DNA from: CAWJAP01 sp963834365 | GTDB lineage: Bacteria > Acidobacteriota > Vicinamibacteria > Vicinamibacterales > Vicinamibacteraceae | DNA: 64,000 bases | NCBI GenBank assembly: GCA_963834365.1 | Contig: CAWIBS010000032.1 | Coordinates: forward strand, 310,001 to 374,000 | Direction: 5' to 3' | Shown: in pieces, positions 1-9,550 of the stretch | Layout of the letters: each line of letters begins with the position of its first letter | Position numbering within the stretch: the first letter of the stretch is position 1 | Made by a program: the position numbers and the translations under genes | The notes under the pieces: model-generated | The model's input: only the letters and a program-made list of their open reading frames with translations | Database searches by the model: none | Told to the model about the DNA's origin: nothing

Positions 1-20
1 CGGTTCCTCCTGCTATGATG

Positions 21-44
21 CAGGCTCCGCTCCGGCGGAGCCTG
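21..44. terminator. GC-rich hairpin upstream of lon
   Basis: Two perfect 10-bp arms (CAGGCTCCGC and its complement) surround a 4-nt loop. There is no T-run on either side, so a rho-independent terminator is only a guess. It probably marks the end of a transcript that enters from the left. The following 260 bases before lon show no convincing gene and no clear promoter. Confidence 0.4.
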
Positions 45-308
45 CCGTTCCCGCCGGAGACGGCCCCTGTCACGCACGATCGGACCGGCGCGTTCGCGCC
101 CGGATGCCGGCGGGCGGTCAACACCCGGTGAGAACGGCACACTCGACGGCTGCGGACTGTAGCGGTCCCGTGCGGCGTCTGGACAGCCGTGGAGCATCGG
201 GTGTGGTTCAATCGTCTGCGCGAATGGTGGCAACAGGCGTGGACCTTTCTGACGGGCGGCGTTCCCGGCGCCTCGCCGGAGGACACATCCGCCCCGGGGA
301 GCACCGAG

Positions 309-2744
309 ATGAGCGCCGAGCCTGAGCGTCTCGAAGCCGAAGAGGTATCGAGTAGCGAACGGCCGGTAATTCCGGACGAGCTTCCCGTCCTCCCGCTCCG
401 GGACACGGTCCTGTTTCCCAACTCCTTCATGCCGCTCGCGGTAGCGCGCGAAGCGTCGGTGCGCCTCATCGACGAGTCGATGACGGGCAGCCGGCTGATT
501 GCGGTCTTCACGCAGCGCGACGCGTCGATCGAAGAGCCGACCGAGGACGACCTGCACCGCATCGGCACGGCCACGCACATCCACAAGATGTTCAAGCTGC
601 CGGACGGCAGCCTGCGGCTGATCGTGCAGGGGCTCACCCGGGTGCGTCTCAAGCGCCTCACCACCATGCGCCCCTACCTCACGGCCGCCGTCGAAGAGGC
701 CGAGGAGATCAACCTCGAGGCCGATCGCCTCGAGGTGGACGCGCTGCAGCGCAACATCAAGACGAACTTCCAGCAGGTGGTCTCGCTGTCACCGCTGCTC
801 TCCGACGACCTCCAGACGCTGGCGATGAACATCGCCGAGCCGGGCAAGCTCGCCGACTTCATCGTCTCGAGCCTGCCGACGATCGGCACGACCGCCAAGC
901 AGGAAGCGCTGGACGCGCTCGACGTCCGCGCCCGGATGGATCTCCTGAATCGGATCCTCATCAAGGAGCTCGAGGTCCTCGAGCTCGGCTCGAAGATCCA
1001 GTCGCAGGTGCAGTCGGAGGTCGGCCGCAACCAGCGTGAGTACTTCCTCCGCGAGCAGCTGAAGGCCATCCAGAAGGAGCTCGGCGAAGACGACGATCAG
1101 ACCAAGGAGATCGAGGAGCTCCGCGACAAGATTCAGGCGTCGGGCATGTCCGAGGCCGTCCTCAAGGAGGCCAATCGCGAGCTGGATCGGCTGTCCAAGA
1201 TGCCGGTCGCCGCCGCCGAGTACACCGTCTCGCGGACGTATCTCGACTGGCTCGTGTCACTGCCGTGGACGAAGAAGACCGACGAGGTCATCGATCTCAA
1301 GCACACCAAGGGAGTGCTCGACGCCGATCACTCGGACCTCGAGAAGGCCAAGGATCGCATTCTCGAGTACCTGGCGGTCCGCAAGCTCAACCCCGAAGTG
1401 AAGGGCCCGATTCTCTGCTTCGTCGGCCCTCCAGGTGTCGGGAAGACCTCGCTCGCGCGCTCGATTGCGACCGCGCTCGGCCGCAAGTTCGTCCGCATCT
1501 CGCTCGGCGGCATGCGCGACGAGGCCGAAATCCGCGGCCACCGCCGGACCTACATCGGCGCGCTGCCGGGACAGATCATCCAGGGCCTGCGCCGAGCCGA
1601 GTCACGCAACCCGGTCTTCGTGCTCGACGAGATCGACAAGCTCGGCGCCGACTTCCGGGGCGACCCGGCATCGGCGCTCCTCGAGGTCCTGGATCCGGAA
1701 CAGAACACCGGGTTCCGGGATCACTATCTCGACGTGCCCTTCGACCTCTCGGACGTGTTCTTCATCACGACCGCGAACATTCTCGATCCGGTACCGCCGG
1801 CGCTTCGCGATCGCATGGAAGTGCTCGAGCTCGCCGGCTACACCGAGGAGGAGAAGCTCAAGATCGCCCGCGAGCACCTCATCGACAAGCAGGTCAAGAA
1901 CCACGGTTTGACGAGCGAACAGCTCACCTTCGACGAGGCGGCCATCCGCACGGTGATCCGCAGCTACACGCGCGAGGCCGGTGTCCGCAATCTCGAGCGC
2001 GAGATCGGGGCGCTGTGCCGCAAGATCGCCCGCCGCCGCGCCGAAGGCGACGAAGCGACGGCGACGATTGCCACCGAGACGGTGGCGCAGCTGCTCGGCG
2101 CCCCGCGGTTTCTCGACGAGGAGATCGAGGCGCGCACTGCGACGCCGGGCGTGGCCATCGGCCTGGCCTGGACACCCGCGGGCGGAGACGTGCTCTTCGT
2201 CGAGGCGACCAGGATGCAGGGCGCCGCGACGCTCACGCTGACCGGGCACCTGGGCGACGTCATGAAGGAATCGGCGCGCGCGGCACTGTCCTGGCTGCGG
2301 CGCAACGCCGGTCAGTACGGCATCGACCCCGAGTTCTTCAAGGGAGCGGAGATTCACCTCCACGTGCCGTCCGGCGCCATCCCGAAAGACGGGCCCTCTG
2401 CCGGCGTGACGATGGCGACGGCCCTGGTGTCGGAATTGACCGGTCGCCCGGTGCGCGGAGACGTGGCGATGACCGGCGAGATCACGCTCTCCGGCAAGGT
2501 CCTGCCGGTCGGCGGCATCAAGGAGAAGGTGCTCGCGGCACGCCGCGTCGGCATCCGGGACGTGATCCTGCCGCGCCAGAACGAGAAGAGCGTCCTCGAG
2601 GACATCGGAGAGGATCTTCGCCGCGACCTGCGGATCCACCTGGTCTCCGCGATCGAGGAAGTCATCGCCCTCGCGCTCACCCCGGCCTCGATGCCGACGC
2701 CGGATCTCTCCGAAGCCGAGTCGCTCGAGTTGCCGGTCTCCTGA
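309..2744 (+). CDS. lon: ATP-dependent Lon protease
   Basis: Cytoplasmic AAA+ serine protease that degrades misfolded and regulatory proteins. From this ATG it is 811 residues, a normal Lon length. The LON substrate-binding domain starts near residue 20 (PVLPLRDTVLFPNSF). The AAA+ module has Walker A GPPGVGKT at about 373-380 and Walker B VFVLDEIDK. The protease domain carries the Ser-Lys dyad: Ser in KDGPSAG at about 697 and Lys in GGIKEK at about 738. A GTG at 189 would add 40 residues before the LON domain. I prefer the ATG at 309 because family members begin shortly before that domain, but neither start has a strong ribosome site. The stop codon is also the first three bases of a 7-nt repeat array. 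Confidence 0.96.
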   Translation: MSAEPERLEAEEVSSSERPVIPDELPVLPLRDTVLFPNSFMPLAVAREASVRLIDESMTGSRLIAVFTQRDASIEEPTEDDLHRIGTATHIHKMFKLPDGSLRLIVQGLTRVRLKRLTTMRPYLTAAVEEAEEINLEADRLEVDALQRNIKTNFQQVVSLSPLLSDDLQTLAMNIAEPGKLADFIVSSLPTIGTTAKQEALDALDVRARMDLLNRILIKELEVLELGSKIQSQVQSEVGRNQREYFLREQLKAIQKELGEDDDQTKEIEELRDKIQASGMSEAVLKEANRELDRLSKMPVAAAEYTVSRTYLDWLVSLPWTKKTDEVIDLKHTKGVLDADHSDLEKAKDRILEYLAVRKLNPEVKGPILCFVGPPGVGKTSLARSIATALGRKFVRISLGGMRDEAEIRGHRRTYIGALPGQIIQGLRRAESRNPVFVLDEIDKLGADFRGDPASALLEVLDPEQNTGFRDHYLDVPFDLSDVFFITTANILDPVPPALRDRMEVLELAGYTEEEKLKIAREHLIDKQVKNHGLTSEQLTFDEAAIRTVIRSYTREAGVRNLEREIGALCRKIARRRAEGDEATATIATETVAQLLGAPRFLDEEIEARTATPGVAIGLAWTPAGGDVLFVEATRMQGAATLTLTGHLGDVMKESARAALSWLRRNAGQYGIDPEFFKGAEIHLHVPSGAIPKDGPSAGVTMATALVSELTGRPVRGDVAMTGEITLSGKVLPVGGIKEKVLAARRVGIRDVILPRQNEKSVLEDIGEDLRRDLRIHLVSAIEEVIALALTPASMPTPDLSEAESLELPVS

Positions 2745-2783
2745 TCCCTGAAGCCTGATCCCTGCGGCCTGATCCCTGCATCC
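2742..2783 (+). repeat. Heptamer array, six units, at the lon stop codon
   Basis: Six exactly phased 7-nt units alternate TGATCCC with variants such as TGAAGCC and TGCGGCC. The first unit contains the lon stop codon, and the last abuts a REP-like element with no gap. The same word in reverse complement occurs at 19023 and 39637. Confidence 0.85.
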
Positions 2784-2808
2784 CGTAGTGTCCGGCTTCA
2801 GCCGGACC
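2784..2808 (+). repeat. REP-like palindromic element, copy 1
   Basis: A 25-nt element: tail CGTAGT followed by the hairpin GTCCGGCTTCAGCCGGAC. Eight copies lie in this window, all between genes. Here it sits between lon and the convergent Nudix gene and could fold in either transcript. Confidence 0.85.
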
Positions 2809-2860
2809 TGCATGACGCTCGAAGACGGCACTACGACCGTCAACACGGTGAGTCCGTGGT

Positions 2861-3382
2861 CTAGACGAGCGCGAGCGACACGACGGTCTTCATGTCTGCA
2901 ATCTCGCCGGTCTTCACCATGGCTCGCGCCTCGTCGAGCGTGAAGGTTTGCGGCACGACGTGCTCGTCCTCGTCCTGATGCGCTGATTGCGCCGGCCGTT
3001 CGAGATCGGTGCAGCGGTAGAACAGCATCTTCTCCGTGCAGAACCCCGGTGTCGGCCAGAGAGTGGTCATGAGCTCGGTCCGGCGCGGCACCAGCCCGAC
3101 TTCCTCGTGACATTCCCGCCGCGCTCCGGCCTCCGGATCCTCCCCCGGCGACAGGCTCCCGGCCGGCACTTCCCACAGTTCCCGGCCGACGCAGTGCCGG
3201 TACTGCCTGACCAGCACGATCTCGCCGGGCTTCGGCACGACGACGAGCACCACCGACCCGGGATGATGGACGATCTCCATGTTCACCTCGGCGCCGTGCG
3301 GAAGGCGGACGCGGTCGATCGTGACGCGGAAGATGCGGCCTTCGTGGATGGTGCGCGTGGAAAGGACAGTAGCGGCGGGCAT
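2861..3382 (-). CDS. Nudix hydrolase, ADP-ribose pyrophosphatase-like
   Basis: 173 residues. The Nudix signature is complete: G75, E81, R89-E90 and E93-E94 followed by G96 fit GX5EX7REUXEEXGU exactly. The stretch VRQYRHCVGRELWEVPAG just before the box is typical of the ADP-ribose/nucleotide-sugar pyrophosphatase branch. The reaction would be Mg-dependent cleavage of a nucleoside diphosphate linked to a sugar. The substrate is inferred from that similarity and is not certain. The gene is convergent with lon and lies 22 bases downstream of rluD on the same strand, so it may be the last gene of the ileS-lspA-lgt-rluD transcript. Confidence 0.88.
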   Translation of the reverse strand: MPAATVLSTRTIHEGRIFRVTIDRVRLPHGAEVNMEIVHHPGSVVLVVVPKPGEIVLVRQYRHCVGRELWEVPAGSLSPGEDPEAGARRECHEEVGLVPRRTELMTTLWPTPGFCTEKMLFYRCTDLERPAQSAHQDEDEHVVPQTFTLDEARAMVKTGEIADMKTVVSLALV

Positions 3383-3404
3383 GGTGTCCGAAGCCTCTCA
3401 GTCT

Positions 3405-4355
3405 TCAATAGCGCAGCGTTTCCACATCGTGCCGCAACTGTTCGAGGACACGGGTCAGATCCTCGGGCAGCCCGGACACGAACTCCAGGCGTCGGCCGTC
3501 GCTCGGGTGGGTGAAGGCGAGTTTCGCCGCGTGCAGGAACGGGCGGTCCAGCTTCTGCACGGCCCGCAGCTGCGGCGGCACGCGCCGGTGAACGCCCCCA
3601 TACAGCGCATCGCCGACGATGGGGTGGCCGATCGTGCTGAGATGGACGCGGATCTGGTGGGTCCGCCCGGTGGCGATCGCGACGCCCACCAGGCAGACGC
3701 CCGGGAAGGGATCGGCCCAGGCGATCCGGGAGACCGCGTCGCGCGCCCTTCGCGCGCGGGTGGACATCTTCTGCCGGTTCTGCGGGTCGCGGCCGATTGG
3801 CTCCTCGATGCGGCGGCCCGGCGAGATCACCCCCCAGATGAGGGCCGTGTACTCCTTCTCGACTTCGCGCTCGTGGAACTGGCGGGACAGCTCGACGTGG
3901 GCCGCGTCGTGCTTCGCCACGACCATCAGGCCCGACGTTCCCTTGTCCAGTCGATGGACGATGCCGGGACGCAGCTCACCCCCGACGCCGCTGAGATCGT
4001 CCACGTGATGCAGGAGCGCGTTCACCAGCGTGCCCCCGGCGTGTCCCGCTGCCGGATGGACGACCATCCCCGCGGCCTTGTCCACGACCACGAGATCGGC
4101 GTCCTCGTAGACGATCGCGAGCGGCAATGCCTGCGGCGCGGCCGCGGACGGTGCGGCCGGCGGCACGTCCACGGTCACCTGCTGGCCCGCCACGACTGGC
4201 TGGCTGGCTCGCACGTCCGCCGATCCATCGACCGCCACCCGGCCATCCTTGATCAGGCGCTGGACCTGCGAGCGCGACTGCTGCGGGAGAAGCGACGCGA
4301 GCGCCTGGTCGAGCCGCTCGCCGGCATGCTCGTCGGGGATGACGAGGGTGGTCAC
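3405..4355 (-). CDS. rluD: RluD-type 23S rRNA pseudouridine synthase
   Basis: 316 residues from a GTG start. An N-terminal S4 RNA-binding domain (ERLDQALASL, then LIKDGRVAVDG) precedes the RluA-family catalytic domain. The catalytic aspartate is D137 in GIVHRLDKGTSG, and the family motif GRTHQIRVHL follows. It isomerises uridines in large-subunit rRNA. The GTG overlaps the lgt stop as GTGA, which implies translational coupling and decides the start. This RluD-next-to-lspA arrangement is common in bacteria. A second, more divergent paralogue is at 50730, so the exact target uridines are inferred from family membership only. Confidence 0.93.
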   Translation of the reverse strand: MTTLVIPDEHAGERLDQALASLLPQQSRSQVQRLIKDGRVAVDGSADVRASQPVVAGQQVTVDVPPAAPSAAAPQALPLAIVYEDADLVVVDKAAGMVVHPAAGHAGGTLVNALLHHVDDLSGVGGELRPGIVHRLDKGTSGLMVVAKHDAAHVELSRQFHEREVEKEYTALIWGVISPGRRIEEPIGRDPQNRQKMSTRARRARDAVSRIAWADPFPGVCLVGVAIATGRTHQIRVHLSTIGHPIVGDALYGGVHRRVPPQLRAVQKLDRPFLHAAKLAFTHPSDGRRLEFVSGLPEDLTRVLEQLRHDVETLRY

Positions 4356-5155
4356 GCGGCCCTGCGTGCGGCCTGCGGCTCCGGAGCGTGGACGCGCGAC
4401 AAACGCCAGAGCATGGCGAGGCTCAGCGGCACCAGCACGACCGAGATGAACTGCGAGGTGGAAAGCCCTCCGAGCGCCGTTCCACGTGGATCCCCGCGAT
4501 ACATCTCGATCACGAACCGCGAGATCGCGTAGACCAGCATGTAGCTCCAGAACGTCCGCCCGGGAAACGCCCGTCCCTTCCGCTCCAGGAGCAGCAGGCC
4601 GAGGAGAATGATCAGCTCCGCGCCCGACTCGTAGAGCTGTGTCGGGTGAAGCGGCGTGTTCAGCGGCGTGCCGACGTTGGCGGCAGCGAACGGATCGGTG
4701 AAGGTCACCGCCCACGGCACGCCGGTCCGCTGGCCGTAGCAGCAGCCGGCGAGGTAGCAGCCCAGCCGGCCGACGACGTGGCCGAGCGCAATGCCCGGCG
4801 CGAACACGTCACACGTGGTCCACATCGGCAGCTTGTGGCGCCGCAGATACCAGAGCGCGACGATGACCGCGAGGATCAGGCCGCCGTAGAACACGCCACC
4901 CGATTGCGCGAGCGACAGCAGTTCCCGGGGATTGCGGGAGTAGTGATCCCACTCGATGATCAGCAGCAGCGCCTTGGCACCAACGAGGGCGCTGACGATG
5001 ATCCAGATGCCGAGGTCCATGACCCTGGTCGGATCGAGCCCGCGGCGGCGGGCGCGCACCAGCGCGAGCTGCAGCCCGCCGAGATACGCCGCGGCCAGCA
5101 GGAGCCCGTAGCTGTAGAGCGTGAAAGGACCCAGTTCAAGCAGTCGAGGGTACAT
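4352..5155 (-). CDS. lgt: Prolipoprotein diacylglyceryl transferase
   Basis: 267-residue polytopic inner-membrane enzyme that transfers diacylglycerol to the lipobox cysteine of prolipoproteins. About seven hydrophobic segments are visible. The Lgt signature region reads GHVVGRLGCYLAGCCYG: the essential arginine is kept, but cysteines replace the asparagines of the enterobacterial motif. The C-terminal half has HPTQLYES and an RFVIEMYRGDPRG segment typical of Lgt. The start codon overlaps the last 20 bases of lspA, and the stop overlaps the rluD GTG. The operon thus encodes two consecutive steps of lipoprotein maturation. Confidence 0.95.
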   Translation of the reverse strand: MYPRLLELGPFTLYSYGLLLAAAYLGGLQLALVRARRRGLDPTRVMDLGIWIIVSALVGAKALLLIIEWDHYSRNPRELLSLAQSGGVFYGGLILAVIVALWYLRRHKLPMWTTCDVFAPGIALGHVVGRLGCYLAGCCYGQRTGVPWAVTFTDPFAAANVGTPLNTPLHPTQLYESGAELIILLGLLLLERKGRAFPGRTFWSYMLVYAISRFVIEMYRGDPRGTALGGLSTSQFISVVLVPLSLAMLWRLSRVHAPEPQAARRAA

Positions 5156-5642
5156 GCGAGCCCGTCCGGAACATGTCGAGAATCAGCAGGAGCGCGCCAA
5201 TCGTGATCGCGGAATCGGCGACGTTGAACGCCCAGAAGTGCCAGCCCCGGAAGTGAACGTCGACGAAGTCCACGACCGCCCCGGTCGTCGTGCGGTCGAT
5301 CAGGTTGCCGACGGCGCCGGCCAGGATGAGGGTGAGCGACAGCCGCGCCAGCCGCGTCTCCGAGCCGAGCGTCACTGCGTAGAACGCAATGGCTGCCAGC
5401 GCTGCGAACGCGAGCACGGCGACGACAACGGTCTTGAACGGGAAGTCCACGGCATTCAGAAACCCGAAGGCCGCCCCGGTGTTCAGCACGTGCGTGAGGT
5501 TCAGGAGGCCCGGGATGACGACGACACTCTCGTGCGGCGCAATCGACGCGCGCACGGCGGACTTCGTCAGTTGATCCGCCCCGATCAGGCCGATCGCCAG
5601 CCAGAGCTCGGCGGCCCGCGGCCGCGATCGAAGCCCGTTCAT
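5136..5642 (-). CDS. lspA: Lipoprotein signal peptidase (SPase II)
   Basis: 168 residues, four transmembrane helices. The two catalytic aspartates are D116 in GNLIDR and D143 in FNVADS, and the N-terminal DQLTK motif is present. It cleaves signal peptides from diacylglyceryl-modified prolipoproteins in the inner membrane. The ATG overlaps the ileS stop by four bases (ATGA), and the 3' end runs 20 bases into lgt. ileS-lspA is a classic bacterial gene pair. Confidence 0.96.
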   Translation of the reverse strand: MNGLRSRPRAAELWLAIGLIGADQLTKSAVRASIAPHESVVVIPGLLNLTHVLNTGAAFGFLNAVDFPFKTVVVAVLAFAALAAIAFYAVTLGSETRLARLSLTLILAGAVGNLIDRTTTGAVVDFVDVHFRGWHFWAFNVADSAITIGALLLILDMFRTGSHVPSTA

Positions 5643-8471
5643 CGACGCTGGTCCCCGAGGTCCGCCACCGCATCCACGCATCGCCCGCAGATGCCCGCGA
5701 ACGCCGGCTCGGTCGAGATGTCGGTGACGTAGCGCCAGCAGCGCACGCACTTGGTGCCGTCGGCGCGCTCGACCTTGACCGAGAGGTCGGCATCGGCCTC
5801 CCCGCCCTCGCTGACCGTGACCTGCGACACGATGAACAGCATCGGCAGATCCGAGGCGTAGCGCTGGAGGAGCGTGCGGACGCCGTTGGACGCCGTGAGC
5901 TCGACGCGCGCCTCGAGCGGCGTGCCGATGATCTTCTGCTGCCGCTGCGACTCGAGCGCGCTGTTGACGCCGTCGCGAATCTCGATCAGCCGCTGCCAGC
6001 GCTCGACGAGCGCATCGTCGCGCCATGCCGCCAGGTCGGACGGGAAGTCGGCGAGGTGGACGGAGTCCTCGCGCGTGCCCGGCAGTCCGCTCCACAGCTC
6101 GTCGGTCGTGACCGGCAGAATGGGCGCGAGCAGACGCGCCAGCCCCTCGACCATCACGTACATCGCGCTCTGCGCCGATCGTCGGGGCACCGAGCGGGCC
6201 CCGTGGGTGTAGAGCCGATCCTTCGACACGTCGACGTAGAACGCGCTGAGATCCACGATCGCGAGCTGGTTCAGGGTGTGGACGATGGCGGGAAAGTCGC
6301 AGGCGTCGTAGGCGGCCAGCGCCTTCTGACCCGCATCGGCGTACCGCGCGAGCGCGTACCGGTCTACTTCGAGCAGCCGGCTCGCCGGAAGCAGGTCGGT
6401 CTCGGGGTTGAAGTCGTACAGGTTGGCGAGCAGATAGCGCAGCGTGTTGCGCAGCTTGCGGTACGCCTCGACGACGCGCGCCAGGATCTCCTTGCCGAGG
6501 CGGACCTCTTCGCGATAGTCCACCATCGCGGCCCACAAGCGGAGGATTTCGGCGCCGTGCTGCTTGATCACGTCCTGTGGCACGACGGTGTTGCCCAGCG
6601 ACTTGGACATCTTCCGCCCGTCCTCGTCCACGACGAAGCCGTGCGTGATCACCTGCTCGTAGGGCGCGGCGTGCCGCGTGCCCAGCCCGACGAGCAGGGA
6701 GCTGTGGAACCAGCCGCGATACTGGTCGCTGCCTTCGAGATAGACGGCGGCCGGCCAGCTCAGCGCCGCGTCCTGCCCGAGCACCGCCTCGTGGCTCGCG
6801 CCCGAGTCGAACCAGACGTCGAGGATGTTGGCCTCGCGCTCGAAGCTGGTGGACTGGCACGTTCGACACGACGTACCAGACGGTACGAACTCGTCGATCG
6901 GCCGCTCGTACCAGGCGTCGGCCCCGTGCTCGTCGAAGATGGCGGCCGCCCGGTCGATGAGCGCCGTCGTCAACAGGACCGAGCCGCAGGCGCGACAGGC
7001 CAGCGCGGGAATCGGCACGCCCCAGGATCGCTGGCGCGAGATGCACCAGTCGGGCCGGTTCGCGAGCATGTTGTAGATGCGCTCTTCGCCCCAGGCCGGC
7101 AGCCAGGTGACGCCGCGGATGGCCTCGAGCGACTGCTCGCGGAGCGTGCGCGTCGGGACGAGCGTGCCGTCCGCCGACGCGGTCCCGACCTGGTCCATGG
7201 CGATGAACCACTGCGACGTCGCAAGGAAGATCACCGGATTGTGGCAGCGCCAGCAGTGCGGATAGCTGTGCTGGAAGCTTGCCCGGTGCCAGAGCCGGCC
7301 ACGCGTCTGCAGCGCCTCTTCGACTTTCGGGTTGGCGTCGAAGACGTTCATTCCCGCAAAAAGCCCGACCTCGTCGGTGTATTGGCCGCCCGGGCCGACG
7401 GGGGCGTAAATGTCGAGGCCGTACTTGACGCCGGTCCGATAGTCGTCGGCGCCGTGACCGGGTGCGGTATGCACGGCGCCCGTGCCGGCATCGAGCGTGA
7501 CGTAGTCCGCGAGCACCCCCACTGACGGGCGGTCATAGAGCGGATGGCGGAAGTTGACGTGCTCGAACGTCGAGCCCTTCACCACCGCGATCGGGTCGCC
7601 AAGCCGACGCTTCGTCGCCCGGGACACGGTGTCGGCCAGCTCCCGCGCAACGATGACTGCCCGCCCATCCACTTCGTAGGCCCCATAGTCGAAATCGGGA
7701 TGGAAGGCGATCGCCAGATTCGACGGGATCGTCCAGGGGGTCGTCGTCCAGACGAGGACGGAAACCGAGCGGTTGGCCAGCACGGGGACGCGTGCCGACA
7801 GCTCGCCAACGCTCGAGGCGTCGAGCGCAAACTCGACGTGGATCGACGGCGACGTGTGGTCCTCGGTACTCGACCTCGGCTTCGGCCAGCGCCGTCCGGC
7901 AGTGAAGACACCAGTGAACGGGCTTCTTGCCCTTGTAGACGATTCCCCGCTCGACGAACCGGCCCAGGGCCCGGGTGATCGCCGCCTGATAACCGTAGTT
8001 CATCGTCAGGTAGGGCTCGGTCCACGAACCGAAGACCCCCAGCCGCTCGAAGTCATGGCGCTGGCTGGCGACGAACTTCGCCGCGTAGGCGCGGCACGCC
8101 CGGCGGAAATCAGCCACCGACAGGCGGGCCTTTTTCGAGCCGAGCTCGCGGTCGACTTTGAGCTCGATCGGAAGCCCGTGACAGTCCCAGCCGGGCACAT
8201 ACGGCGCGTCGAACCCGGCCATCGTGCGCGACTTGACGATGAAATCCTTGAGGATCTTGTTGAGCGCGTGCCCGATGTGGATGTCGCCGTTGGCGTAGGG
8301 GGGGCCGTCGTGGAGAACGAACCGGCGCGCGCCAGCGCGGCGCGCGCGAATCCGCTCATACAGCCTGTCGCGACTCCAGCGCGCGATGACCTGCGGCTCG
8401 GTCGTGGGCAGGTTGGCCCGCATCGGAAATTCCGTGCGGGGCAGGTTCACGGTGTCCTTCCACTCGGGCAT
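5639..8471 (-). CDS. ileS: Isoleucyl-tRNA synthetase, interrupted by one extra base
   Basis: Class I aminoacyl-tRNA synthetase, about 943 residues after correction. The 5' frame (from 8471) holds HIGH in GDIHIGHALNK and the PYVPGWDCHGLPIE motif. The 3' frame holds the editing domain (TTTPWTIPSN), KMSKS in GRKMSKSLGN, and a C-terminal zinc-binding segment with CVRCW and CGRC. The frames separate at the GG pair 7865-7866: removing one G gives EVEYEDHTSPS and a continuous IleS across the junction. Everything else in both frames is conserved, and the gene is normally essential. A sequencing or assembly indel is therefore more likely than a pseudogene. First gene of the ileS-lspA-lgt-rluD operon. 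Confidence 0.93.
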
Positions 8472-8498
8472 ATGGAAGGACCATTGTAGCGTCTACGG

Positions 8499-9386
8499 TC
8501 AGCGGCTTCCGCGGCTCGCCGGGCGTGGTCCGGGGGTGACGCGGACCTGAAATGCGCCGCTGTTGTCGCCCATCTCGTCGTCGTTCACCGAGAGATACAG
8601 CCGTCCGTCCGCTGGCATCCCCAACGGGCGGCTCTGGTCGCCGATCCCGAACGGCTGCGAGCTGCCGACGCGTCCGATGAGCGCGCCCGCGAGCGCCCCG
8701 GGCATGGGCGAACCGGGCGCACGGCGTCCCTGCTTGGAGCCGGCCGGTGTGGCCGTGTCCTGGCCGTCCTGGCTGAGACGCACCTCGCCAGACGCCTCGA
8801 AGGTGACCAGTTGCCCTGACAGCACGATGATCCCGGAGTCCACCCACCGCCGGGTCGCGCTCACGCTGACGGCTCCCGCCACGGGAACCGGCGCGGGAAC
8901 GGTCTCGGCCGTCGCCGTTCCCGACGGCGCCGGGCCCGGATAGTTTCCGAGGTAGACCCTGGCCAGTTGTTCGGTGGCGAAGCGACGTTCCTCGCCGCCT
9001 TGTGTCCGGAAGATGAACGTCAACTTCGCGGCAACCCCCTCGGCCGTGCCGCGTCCGCCGTCGATGTCCACGAGCCGGCCCTTGAGCGACGATCCGCTCC
9101 GCTCGAGCAGCAAGTGGTCGGCCCCGCGGGCCTCCTTGAGCTCGGTTTCCGGCAGTCCCTGAGCGCCGCCCACGAGATCGATGACCGCTACTTGATCGAA
9201 GGGCAGGCGTTGCTGATCGTTCGAGCTGTTGCGGATGAACAGCGTCCCGCCGTCCAGCGCCTCGAGATTGCCCGCGACTCGCTCGCCCGACCTCATCATG
9301 ATCGTTGCCTGGACGTCAGCGTTTGCATCGACCGACAATCCCGCGGCGAGTGCGGTCATCATCCACAGAATTCGTACGGTTTTCAT
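8499..9386 (-). CDS. Exported protein with C-terminal PA-IL (LecA)-like domain
   Basis: 295 residues with an N-terminal signal peptide ending near ANA. The middle is a two-fold repeated beta-rich region (GERVAGNLEALDGG, then SLKGRLVDIDGG) resembling Sm-like or barrel folds that sense a scaffold. The C-terminal about 110 residues (DSGIIVLSGQLVTFEASGEV ... ALIGRVG ... YLSVNDDEMGDNSGAFQV) have the layout of the PA-IL galactose-lectin-like domain, including the ND-DN run near the calcium site. It is probably periplasmic or surface-exposed and may bind a carbohydrate. The function is not known, and the lectin label is inferred from motif layout. It lies 27 bases upstream of ileS on the same strand and may be co-transcribed with it. 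Confidence 0.7.
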   Translation of the reverse strand: MKTVRILWMMTALAAGLSVDANADVQATIMMRSGERVAGNLEALDGGTLFIRNSSNDQQRLPFDQVAVIDLVGGAQGLPETELKEARGADHLLLERSGSSLKGRLVDIDGGRGTAEGVAAKLTFIFRTQGGEERRFATEQLARVYLGNYPGPAPSGTATAETVPAPVPVAGAVSVSATRRWVDSGIIVLSGQLVTFEASGEVRLSQDGQDTATPAGSKQGRRAPGSPMPGALAGALIGRVGSSQPFGIGDQSRPLGMPADGRLYLSVNDDEMGDNSGAFQVRVTPGPRPASRGSR

Positions 9387-9454
9387 GCATATCCTCCAGA
9401 AAGCTCACCTGGAGGCTCTGAGTAGCAAGGGACGAGCCAAGAACGGTAGTCACC

Positions 9455-9500
9455 AGCTACCAGCTACCAGCTACCAATACCAATACCAAGCTACTGGCTT
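9455..9500. repeat. Heptamer array AGCTACC with decayed flank
   Basis: Three phased AGCTACC units at 9455-9475 are followed by two 6-nt AATACC units and degenerate copies. The reverse complement, GGTAGCT, is the main word of the array at 26890. The array lies between divergently transcribed genes, about 50 bases before udk. Confidence 0.7.
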
Positions 9501-9550
9501 ACCAACTGCTATCCAGCTGTCCTCCCTAGAGGACCCTATACTACCCAGCC

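Noticed and set aside
21..44. tRNA or small RNA gene
   Set aside because: Only one hairpin, no cloverleaf and no T-loop motif.
104..325. Short open frame before lon
   Set aside because: Low-complexity arginine-rich translation overlapping the lon start in another frame.
7863..7867. Programmed frameshift in ileS
   Set aside because: No slippery heptamer, stem-loop or internal Shine-Dalgarno at the site, and three other genes show the same kind of isolated indel.
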